In this document: positions 9,473 through 16,638 of the stretch, piece after piece
How positions within the stretch are numbered: the first letter of the stretch is position 1
Layout of the letters: each line of letters begins with the position of its first letter
Assembly: GCA_025359945.1 (NCBI GenBank)
Contig: JANYDD010000053.1
Location: 23,156 to 87,155 of the forward strand
Length of the DNA stretch: 64,000 nucleotides
Direction of reading: 5' to 3'
DNA from: Bdellovibrio sp.
GTDB lineage: Bacteria > Bdellovibrionota > Bdellovibrionia > Bdellovibrionales > Bdellovibrionaceae
Notes under the pieces: model-generated
The model's database searches: none
Seen by the model: the letters and a program-made list of their open reading frames with translations, nothing else
Told to the model about the DNA's origin: nothing
Program-made: the position numbers and the translations under genes

Positions 9473-10618
9473 TTAAAATCCTACTAAAAATTTTGTGATC
9501 CAATGGGGCGATACCAAATCCCAATGCGAATTCAGCGCGACAGGGTTTTTCTCAGCTACTAAAGAAATGACTTGGCCTTTTTGCACATTGGGAAAATTGA
9601 GTTTTTCAAAATTCAAAAGACGGCTCACGCGCGGTTGTCCCATTTTGATTTCCAGCGGAAAAATTTTTCCTTCCAACTCGACTAGAAGGTCGACTTCGTG
9701 CTGGTCTTTGTCTCGCCAAAAGAAGATTTCGAACGTTTTTAAATTGTGTTTGAGGCTTCGATAGATGTTCGACACAATCGCAGTCTCAAACAAGGCTCCG
9801 CCGGCAGGGCTTAGGCGCGCTTGTTCTTCGTTTGCAAAGCCCATCAGGTAACAAGCAATGCCGACATCCAAAAAATAAAGCTTTGGTGTTTTTATCAACC
9901 GCTTGGACCGATTCGAAAACCAAGGCAGGACAATCTTGATTAAAAAACTGTCTTCCAAAACAGTTAGCCACTCTTTGGCTGTGGAAGCTGAAACTCCCGC
10001 GTCGCGCCCCAAATCCTCGTAGTTGACTAGCTGTCCGGTACGGTGGGCGCACAATTTCAAAAAAACTTCAAACTGGCGCCGCTTTTGAATCCCCAAAAGT
10101 TCGCGGACGTCGCGCTCGACATAAGTTTGAATATAATTTGAAATGTACAGGTCACGACCTGGTTGATTTTCAACGGGTGCCAGTTTTGGAAAATTGCTAT
10201 TGAGTGCCTGCTGAAAAAAAAATTCTGGGGTGGAAATCTCGCTATTTTTTTCTGAATCCGTAAGGCCAAACAAATTCATAATAGCGACCCGTCCTGCCAA
10301 AGACTCTTGTACACCTTTCATCACTTCAAAATTTTGCGAGCCTGTCATCCAAACTTGCCCCGCCGTTGCCGGATCACGGTCTACCCAAAGTTTGATTTGG
10401 CTCAAGATCTGCGGAGCATATTGAATTTCATCAAAACAGATCGGGGGTTTTAGTCCCTTCATAAAAAGCACAGGGTCCTGGGTTGCTCGGGATCGCGTGG
10501 CTATGTCGTCAAAAGTGATAAACTGCCGGCTTGGATCGTGCTGGGCTTGGTGCTGAAAAAGTGAACTTTTTCCGACCTGCCTGGGGCCCAAAAGCAACCA
10601 AACCGGAAACACCGACAA
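9473..10618 (-). CDS. AAA-type ATPase with DUF4143 domain
   Basis: Predicted cytoplasmic ATP-binding protein of the AAA_14/DUF4143 family; the biological role of this family is poorly known. The P-loop is LLGPRQVGKSSL at the very N-terminus, with a Walker B-like ICFDEIQYAP near residue 60 and a sensor segment VWMTGSQNFEVM. The C-terminal half has the DUF4143 nuclease-like pattern FFWRDKDQHEVDLLVELEG ... FPLEIKM, which resembles the D-E-K core of restriction-like folds. The TTG at 10618 follows AAAAGG, but the frame continues upstream to 10666 through residues typical of the family N-terminus (IKRTLQDYFDP), with no standard start. It is monocistronic, with its own promoter. Confidence 0.85.
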   Translation of the reverse strand: MSVFPVWLLLGPRQVGKSSLFQHQAQHDPSRQFITFDDIATRSRATQDPVLFMKGLKPPICFDEIQYAPQILSQIKLWVDRDPATAGQVWMTGSQNFEVMKGVQESLAGRVAIMNLFGLTDSEKNSEISTPEFFFQQALNSNFPKLAPVENQPGRDLYISNYIQTYVERDVRELLGIQKRRQFEVFLKLCAHRTGQLVNYEDLGRDAGVSASTAKEWLTVLEDSFLIKIVLPWFSNRSKRLIKTPKLYFLDVGIACYLMGFANEEQARLSPAGGALFETAIVSNIYRSLKHNLKTFEIFFWRDKDQHEVDLLVELEGKIFPLEIKMGQPRVSRLLNFEKLNFPNVQKGQVISLVAEKNPVALNSHWDLVSPHWITKFLVGF

Positions 10619-10669
10619 CAGGCCTTTTGGGTCAAAATAATCTTGTAAAGTCCTTTTAATCCAAATATT

Positions 10670-10701
10670 TGGCTAATCCATAGTATGGTATGGATTAGCC
10701 A
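10670..10701. promoter_or_regulatory. Perfect 13-bp inverted repeat, probable operator
   Basis: TGGCTAATCCATA (10670-10682) and its exact reverse complement (10689-10701) are separated by six bases. The repeat covers the spacer and -10 of the minus-strand promoter described separately. It has no T tract, and its place argues for a dimeric repressor site rather than a terminator. Confidence 0.7.
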
Positions 10702-10708
10702 CAGTCAA
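10680..10708 (-). promoter_or_regulatory. Sigma-70-type promoter for the DUF4143 ATPase gene
   Basis: On the minus strand TTGACT (10708-10703) is followed after exactly 17 bases by TACTAT (10685-10680), each 5 of 6 to consensus. The predicted transcription start, near 10673, is only about 55 bases before the TTG start at 10618 and about 7 bases before an in-frame ATT at 10666. Confidence 0.75.
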
Positions 10709-11336
10709 ATAAATCGAGGCTTCAGTTGTTCAGAATCTGGCAAAAGGTCCGGCTCATACAAGTTCTTTGCCCCGGAGTTATTCGCAACCGAATATTTTTT
10801 AGGTCGCTGTGTCCTGGTACCAGAATAAATTCAGAACGGTTCCGGACGAAAATCAAAGCTGCGCCTAAGTGTTTTCTCGACAGGTTGAAACTTGCAGAAA
10901 CAAAATCAAGCATTTCATCAGTGGTGGCAAAACCAAACTGGGTAGAACAAAATTAAAACTTCAAAACTGAAAAGCATTTTATAAAAAAAGAAAAAATTTT
11001 TTCCAAGCACCTCAGATGCTCTGGAAGTAATTTTCTTTCGAATTTATTCGGATTATTTTTTCCCAGCGCATTTTCTTCAAACCTTTTTTTTACATGAAAA
11101 TTCATTTTTAAATTCAATGTCAATAGGACCTTCGTTTCAACTGGCTTACCAAGTCCTGCAGACACTTGAAAGTAACAAAAAACGCAAAGAGCCCCCCCCG
11201 CCTAACCCTGTGGTCTGAACCTAATACTCCCCAGCCCAAAATTTTCGCTAACTAATCCACTACTAGACTACCCAATAGTCTGTTTTGGGGTTTAAAATTG
11301 AGGTGGCATCTTTGTAGAAATCAGCTCAAATAAGGA
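10709..11336. other. Non-coding stretch between the DUF4143 gene and gspL
   Basis: No convincing gene. It holds a C8 tract at 11192-11199 and a short hairpin AGACTA/TAGTCT at 11265-11281 with a five-base loop, about 60 bases before the gspL start. A promoter for gspLMN is expected here, but I see no strong one. Minus-strand 10722-10956 reads weakly like protein but has no recognisable family. Confidence 0.5.
11192..11199. repeat. Homopolymeric C8 tract upstream of gspL
   Basis: Eight consecutive C residues, 143 bases before the chosen gspL start. It is the counterpart of the C9 tract upstream of gspG. Confidence 0.85.
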
Positions 11337-11342
11337 TTGATT

Positions 11343-13019
11343 GTGGTAAAAACCATTGGAATCGATATCGGGACCTCCAGCATAAAAGTGGTGGAAGTTC
11401 AGATGACCAAAAAAGGTCTTTTGGTCACGCAAGCCTTCGAACGCACTTTAGGCGTCAATCCCGCCTACGACAAAGACCTTGAGACCATTGAATTTTTTCG
11501 CGAATTTGCCAATCTTTGGAGTGCGTCACAAGCGCGTGTGGTCACGGGTCTAAATCAAAACCAAGTTTCTTTGCGCCGAAAGTTTTTCCCCTTCCAGGAT
11601 CGAATTAAAATTTTAAAAAGTCTTTCATTCGAACTTGAAGACGAAATCCCGCTGGAAAATGAAAACGCGCTTTTCGATGCAAAAATTATTCAATTCAAAG
11701 GGACCGGTACCGACGTTTTGGCCCAAGCTGTCCCCAAAGCCAGCCTGCGCGAACTTATGCAAATCGCCGCTGATTCCGGTTTAGATATTTCCGTAGTTTC
11801 TAGCGAGGCTTTTGCATACGCAAATCTAGTCGAAAATCCGTTAGCGCCACCGCCGCAAGTAGCGACCTCGATGATCGAGGAAGAGGGCCTGCGGATTCAG
11901 GCTCAGCTAGAAGTGCACTTGCAAATTGGACAGTCCCACACGATTTTGTCGGCGTTTGAAAACAATCGATTGGTCGCCGTGCGATCAATTCCTTGGGGTG
12001 TGCGATTTGTCGCCGAGAATATTTCTAAGCGTTATGAAATTCCATTTATCGAGGCCCTCAATGAAATGAATCAAAAGGCGTTCATCTTGCTCAACAAAGA
12101 AACTGCCAGCTACGATCAAATCGCGTTTTCGGAAACCATCGCATCGGCTTTCAAGGATTTAGTTCGAGAATTGAAACTGACTTTGATTGACCTGAATTCA
12201 GATTTGAACGGCCAAATCCAACAGATTTATCTTTCAGGCGGCGGTAGTCGGATTATCAATTTAGCCGCTCACTTAACCCAAAATTTAGAGATCGCTTGTA
12301 ATGTTTTTAAAGCACAACAAAGTATCGCGACCTCAGAAAAAGTGGGCGTATTAGATTCCAGATATTCCTTAGCTCTGGGTTATGCGCTTGAGGGCCACAA
12401 AAAACCGAAGAATCCACCCGTCAATTTTCTTAAAAATGAATTCGCCAAGAAAAATAAACGCTTGCAAACCTTTGTTGAAACATGGGGAAGTTTAATTCAA
12501 GCCGGGGTTTTGGTGTTTGTTTTCTTTATCGTCGATTCGCAACTAAGAACTTCTTTAACCACGGACTTAAGTTCAAAAACTGACGACGTTCTAAAAGCTC
12601 AAGCGCGAAACATCGCAAAACTATCGGGCAAACAAGCCAACGTCGTGGGTGTCAAAAAATATCTTAAAGAACAAAAAAAGAAAATGGATGATTATCAACT
12701 TATCCAACAAGCATTGCAGATGAATTCAAGTTTGGATGTTCTAAAAAAGATCAGCGATTCGATCCCGCAAAAAAACCAAATTCGAATTCAGATTTCACGC
12801 CTAGCGATTGAAGGAAAAGAAGTTCAGCTTGAAGGCCGTGTCGGCAGCCTTCAAGAAATGACCAGCCTGCAAAAATCGTTAAGCACTTTGGCTTTAGGAC
12901 CTGTGCAACAGATGTTGGGATCGGGTGCGCCGCCCAATGGCACTTCCGTAAAAGGAGTTGCCTTTCACTATCAGTTTTCGGTGGATCGGGGCTTTAACAA
13001 CACGACGACTAAGAAATAA
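11343..13019 (+). CDS. gspL: Type II secretion protein GspL (PilM-like plus PilN-like)
   Basis: Inner-membrane component that links the GspE ATPase to the periplasmic parts. The N-terminal 350 residues have the PilM/FtsA actin-like fold (TIGIDIGTSSIKVVEV at the start, IYLSGGGSRI near residue 300). A single membrane helix lies near residue 385-402 (SLIQAGVLVFVFFIVDS), followed by a periplasmic PilN-like domain to residue 558. I chose GTG at 11343 because AAGGA lies six bases upstream; a TTG at 11337 is also in frame. gspM follows after 15 bases. Confidence 0.85.
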   Translation: MVKTIGIDIGTSSIKVVEVQMTKKGLLVTQAFERTLGVNPAYDKDLETIEFFREFANLWSASQARVVTGLNQNQVSLRRKFFPFQDRIKILKSLSFELEDEIPLENENALFDAKIIQFKGTGTDVLAQAVPKASLRELMQIAADSGLDISVVSSEAFAYANLVENPLAPPPQVATSMIEEEGLRIQAQLEVHLQIGQSHTILSAFENNRLVAVRSIPWGVRFVAENISKRYEIPFIEALNEMNQKAFILLNKETASYDQIAFSETIASAFKDLVRELKLTLIDLNSDLNGQIQQIYLSGGGSRIINLAAHLTQNLEIACNVFKAQQSIATSEKVGVLDSRYSLALGYALEGHKKPKNPPVNFLKNEFAKKNKRLQTFVETWGSLIQAGVLVFVFFIVDSQLRTSLTTDLSSKTDDVLKAQARNIAKLSGKQANVVGVKKYLKEQKKKMDDYQLIQQALQMNSSLDVLKKISDSIPQKNQIRIQISRLAIEGKEVQLEGRVGSLQEMTSLQKSLSTLALGPVQQMLGSGAPPNGTSVKGVAFHYQFSVDRGFNNTTTKK

Positions 13020-13034
13020 CGAAGGAGAATCGTT

Positions 13035-13733
13035 TTGCCTTTCGATGAATTAAAAGAACGTCTTAAGCACGAGTTTTCTCAAACTTGGCAGAGAATCCAA
13101 GAAAGCTCTGCTTATATTCAATTGAAAGACCGCTACGATTCACTGACCCCACAAATGCAAAAAGCATCCTTGATGGCCGCGTCTTTGTTAGTTTTTTTAG
13201 CTTTGTTTAGCTTGCCATTGGCGACTTTTAATCAGTCCAGTACTGATATAGAATCCTTTGAATCCAAGCGAAGTCTGGTCGTGCAACTAATTCAACTGAA
13301 TCAAGATTTAAAAAATAAACCGCAGCTTCCGGTCCCACCTCCCGCAAGCCGACTGATGGAACAGATCCGCGATCAGCTGACAAAATCAGATCTGATCCCC
13401 GAGCAAATTCAGCCTATAACCCAAGGCGGAAGCTCGATCCTGCCTCAAAATCTGGTGCAGGAAGTTCTGAACGTGTCGTTAAAACAACTGAACTTGAAAC
13501 AAGTTATCGACCTTGGCTATTCGATTTCAAGTTTACATCCGGCTTTAAAGTTGCAAGATTTAATTTTGAACCCCAACCAAAAAAACAAAAGTTACTACGA
13601 CGTTCTTTACAAATTCGTGATTCTAAATATCCCTAATTTTGAAGAAAACGGGGGCGACGCAGAGCCGCCCGGTGAAGATTCCGCGCAAACCGAAAAAAAG
13701 ACGGGAAAAATCCGTTCCAAAAAAGGACAATAA
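13035..13733 (+). CDS. gspM: Type II secretion protein GspM
   Basis: Bitopic inner-membrane protein of 232 aa, assigned mainly by position after gspL and by architecture: a short cytoplasmic N-terminus (about 45 residues), one hydrophobic helix (SLLVFLALFSLPLATF) and a periplasmic domain with a strand-rich SLHPALKLQDLILNPN segment. A charged, Lys-rich tail follows. The TTG start has a good GAAGGAG site. In other systems GspM pairs with GspL and helps place it in the membrane. It is closely followed by gspN. Confidence 0.8.
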   Translation: MPFDELKERLKHEFSQTWQRIQESSAYIQLKDRYDSLTPQMQKASLMAASLLVFLALFSLPLATFNQSSTDIESFESKRSLVVQLIQLNQDLKNKPQLPVPPPASRLMEQIRDQLTKSDLIPEQIQPITQGGSSILPQNLVQEVLNVSLKQLNLKQVIDLGYSISSLHPALKLQDLILNPNQKNKSYYDVLYKFVILNIPNFEENGGDAEPPGEDSAQTEKKTGKIRSKKGQ

Positions 13734-13736
13734 ATT

Positions 13737-14753
13737 TTGGAAAACTTAAAACCCATCCTCAGTTGGGTGCTGCAAAATTTAAAAAAAATTAGAAAATATA
13801 TTTTTCTAGTTCTTTGTTTAACTGTGGTTTTCTACGTCTTTATTTTTCCGTTCGACGATTTGTCCGAATGGATCTCGCGAAAAGTGCAAGAGGTTTCGCA
13901 GAATCAGTTGATGGTCAGCTTTTCAAAAGTTCATCTGCAGTGGGTTCCCTTGGGTCTGAACCTAGAGCAAATGCGATTGCAGATGCAAGGTCTACCCCCG
14001 TTGAACATTGCGGATTTAGCGATTTCGCCGGGGATTAAAATGCTATTGACTCAAAATCCTTCGGGCAGTTTAAAGGCCGCAGGAATTTTCCACGGACAAA
14101 TTCAAATCCAACTGAGCAACCAGGGGCCTTCAGCAGAGCCCACTTACGATTTAAAACTTCAGATGGATCAAATTTCTTTAGAGGAAGTTCGAAATTTTCT
14201 TCAAGGGCTGGCGAATCACCCAAAGCTAGGAATGTCGCTAGCGCCAATTTTGCGGGCCACGCAAAACTTAAAAGGTGGCTGGAGCGGGTTTTTTAATGGC
14301 ACTTTAGACACCTCTGGAAAAAAACAACCTTTGCTGAACACTGAAATAAAACTGTCGAAGTTTGAACTACCATCAAACGAAATCAGCACCGCCTTGGGTC
14401 CGATCAATTTGCCCGAGCTTCAATTTTCACAAGTGGTTTTGAAAGCCAAAATGTCCGAGGGGCGGCTGGAACTTCAAGAAGTGACCTTGGGAAATGAAAG
14501 CGATGATATTTCGGGCACGATTCGCGGATTTTTCATGATGACCGCGCAAAAGTCGACCGCACTTCAGGTCGTGCCGGGCGCGTACCAACTAGAGTTTAAT
14601 TTAAGCGTCAAGAAAACCTTTGCCGAACGCGCGACTTTGATAATGACTTTCTTGGATCAATATAAAAAACCTGCTGGGGATATTTTTCAAGTGGGCTTCA
14701 AGTTGACGGGTGCCAACTTTCAGTCCAACCCGCAATTTAGTGCCTTGCAGTAA
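13737..14753 (+). CDS. gspN: Type II secretion protein GspN
   Basis: 338 aa, one N-terminal membrane helix (YIFLVLCLTVVFYVFIFPF) followed by a long periplasmic beta-rich domain. The family (GspN as found in delta-proteobacterial-type clusters) resembles AsmA-like lipid-binding folds; its role in secretion is not settled. The TTG start lies three bases after the gspM stop with AAAGGA just upstream, so the three genes form one transcription unit. The C-terminus ends shortly before the ssb leader. Confidence 0.8.
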   Translation: MENLKPILSWVLQNLKKIRKYIFLVLCLTVVFYVFIFPFDDLSEWISRKVQEVSQNQLMVSFSKVHLQWVPLGLNLEQMRLQMQGLPPLNIADLAISPGIKMLLTQNPSGSLKAAGIFHGQIQIQLSNQGPSAEPTYDLKLQMDQISLEEVRNFLQGLANHPKLGMSLAPILRATQNLKGGWSGFFNGTLDTSGKKQPLLNTEIKLSKFELPSNEISTALGPINLPELQFSQVVLKAKMSEGRLELQEVTLGNESDDISGTIRGFFMMTAQKSTALQVVPGAYQLEFNLSVKKTFAERATLIMTFLDQYKKPAGDIFQVGFKLTGANFQSNPQFSALQ

Positions 14754-14838
14754 ATCCGAAGTTCGACCAAATCCTTTTGTTAAAATTGCTTTGACCATTG
14801 GTCGATCTGTTGCAAGTCTTTCTGCTTATGGAGGTTTT

Positions 14839-15267
14839 ATGGCAGGAGTGAACAAAGTTATTATCGTTGGTCGTCTGGGTAACGAGCCCGAAGTCAAAAA
14901 CTTAGGCTCGGGGCAAACAGTGACTAAATTTAGCGTCGCCACCAGCGAATCTTATCCTGGCAAAGACGGCAATACTGTCGAGAAAACCGAATGGCATCGG
15001 ATCGTGGTCTGGGGAAAATTGGCCGAAATCTGCGGCAAATACCTGCACAAAGGTAAACAGGTTTACGTTGAGGGAAAACTTCAATCTAGATCATGGGAAG
15101 ACCCTCAGGGCGTGAAAAAATACGCTACAGATATTGTTGCAAACACTGTTCAATTTTTAGAAAAGAAAGAAGGCGGAGTCTCCGCCTCAAGTGGATCAGG
15201 TTCTTCTTCTTCATCAGATTTTGGGCCTGAACCTCAGTTTGATACGTCGGAAGAAATTCCCTTTTAA
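14839..15267 (+). CDS. ssb: Single-stranded DNA-binding protein
   Basis: Binds single-stranded DNA during replication, recombination and repair. The 142-aa protein starts with NKVIIVGRLGNEPEVK, has the OB-fold strands (WHRIVVWGKLAEICGKYL, KQVYVEGKLQSRSW) over residues 4-110, a Ser/Gly-rich linker and the acidic tip EEIPF that recruits partner proteins. The frame is open further upstream, but ATG 14839 has a GGAGG site and matches the family start. It stands about 85 bases after gspN. Confidence 0.97.
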   Translation: MAGVNKVIIVGRLGNEPEVKNLGSGQTVTKFSVATSESYPGKDGNTVEKTEWHRIVVWGKLAEICGKYLHKGKQVYVEGKLQSRSWEDPQGVKKYATDIVANTVQFLEKKEGGVSASSGSGSSSSSDFGPEPQFDTSEEIPF

Positions 15268-15287
15268 TTTTTAACCAGGAATAAAAT

Positions 15288-15629
15288 CTGGCAGCTAAAA
15301 TTTGGGTTCGTCAATTTTGGATTTTGATTTTGCCAACGGCTTTGGTGCTTCAAGGCTGTTTGGTGTATCGGTCGGCAGGTCGGCGAAGCTTCGAACAACA
15401 AGGCCAAACTCGCGTGGTCGCCAATACAACCACCGCTTCGTCCGCAACGAATGTGAATTCTGGATTCGACCCGCCTGGAAATAGCGCGGATTCGACCGAA
15501 ACAGCGGAAAATTGCTCAGTTCTTTCTAGCTCACAATTATTTGTTAAACTCAGTCAGGCCACTCAACGCCCTGCGGATTATTCTATACAGAAAATAAATT
15601 CTCTTAGTTTTTTTGTTTGTGAAAAATAA
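15288..15629 (+). CDS. Probable small lipoprotein with possible CTG start
   Basis: Short protein (113 aa if it starts at CTG 15288) beginning with a convincing export signal: basic residues (LAAKIWVRQ), a hydrophobic core FWILILPTALVL and the lipobox-like VLQGC. Gln at -2 is unusual. No ATG, GTG or TTG lies upstream of the basic part; the only standard start (TTG 15324) would remove all positive charges. AGGA lies seven bases before the CTG. The remainder is Ser/Thr-rich, with two more Cys residues, and matches nothing I know. It follows ssb directly. Confidence 0.5.
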   Translation: MAAKIWVRQFWILILPTALVLQGCLVYRSAGRRSFEQQGQTRVVANTTTASSATNVNSGFDPPGNSADSTETAENCSVLSSSQLFVKLSQATQRPADYSIQKINSLSFFVCEK

Positions 15630-15699
15630 AAGTTCGCCCATAATAAAGTTATCCGAAATGATAGATGATCATCATTCGTAAATCCCGGGGGAGCTCCAA

Positions 15700-16638
15700 A
15701 TGTATTTGAGAACTACGCGCCAACAAAATGGACAGGTTTTAATTCTCCTCTCTTTTTTGGTTTACCTTGTAGCAAGTGTCAGCTCTTGGGCGCAAACCCC
15801 TGCAACCATAAGCAAAGTCCAAGGGACGAAAGCGCTGATTCAATCTGATGCCAATATTGATCTGCAAGAGGGGCAGGAAGTTTTTTTAATCAATGCTGAA
15901 AATAAAAAAATCGGTTTAGGAAAAGTCACCATTGTTAAAGGTAACAAAGCCCAACTTGAAGTCCTTAAAGGAAAAGTTGAAGTTGGTAACACCTTCGCGC
16001 CCAGAAATAAGCCAGCCGCTGCAGAGGATTCATCTGCAGCGGATTCATCCGCAGGCGCTTCGAAAGTGCCAAAGAAAAAATCGCGATGGGCTGCTAGTCT
16101 TGTTGCGGGCCTTTCATTGGATACAATTAACCTGACGGCCCAAGATACTTTTGGACTTCAGAAGAAAATATCTTTAACTGGTACCAGCTTTGCTTCTTTG
16201 TTGGGGTTGGATATGGCACTGACAGATGAACTTTCTTTACGTGGGCAGTTCGGGACCGTCGGATTTAATACCACTTCATCGGTAGCCAGCACCGATGCCA
16301 GCTATTGCGGTGGCACCGCGAATTGTTCCATTCAGTTTCAATACTTGGCATTTATCGGATACGGAATTTGGTACCCCCTAACGACAAATTCTTTTCGTTG
16401 GGGAATTGGCGGTGGCTACGCTTATTATTTAAGATCAACAGGAACGACCACCGTGACTAATTTTGATGCGACCGTCAGCAGTAATTCCGCATTCGTAGGG
16501 ATGACTGAATTGGATTATATTTTAAAGAAAAATAAATACGCCATTCCCCTGATTTTAGAATACAGATCCTATGCAGGGGGCTCATCCATCGCCGCGTCTA
16601 GCATCGGAATTACCGCGGGATTTATTTATTCATTTTAG
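15700..16638 (+). CDS. Predicted outer-membrane beta-barrel protein
   Basis: 312 aa with a signal peptide (hydrophobic core LILLSFLVYLVASVSS, cleavage near SWAQ). Residues about 35-105 form a small beta domain with KVQGTKALIQ and GLGKVTIVKGNKAQLEV, followed by an Ala/Ser-rich linker encoded by a tandem 15-base repeat (EDSSAADSSAG), then a strand-rich C-terminal barrel ending GITAGFIYSF, with the terminal Phe expected of barrel proteins. GGGGGAG precedes the ATG. The function is unknown. It overlaps the end of the convergent relA/spoT gene by four bases. Confidence 0.75.
   Translation: MYLRTTRQQNGQVLILLSFLVYLVASVSSWAQTPATISKVQGTKALIQSDANIDLQEGQEVFLINAENKKIGLGKVTIVKGNKAQLEVLKGKVEVGNTFAPRNKPAAAEDSSAADSSAGASKVPKKKSRWAASLVAGLSLDTINLTAQDTFGLQKKISLTGTSFASLLGLDMALTDELSLRGQFGTVGFNTTSSVASTDASYCGGTANCSIQFQYLAFIGYGIWYPLTTNSFRWGIGGGYAYYLRSTGTTTVTNFDATVSSNSAFVGMTELDYILKKNKYAIPLILEYRSYAGGSSIAASSIGITAGFIYSF

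Noticed and set aside
10726..10956. 76-aa frame upstream of gspL
   Set aside because: Composition not protein-like and no family; the antisense frame is only slightly better.
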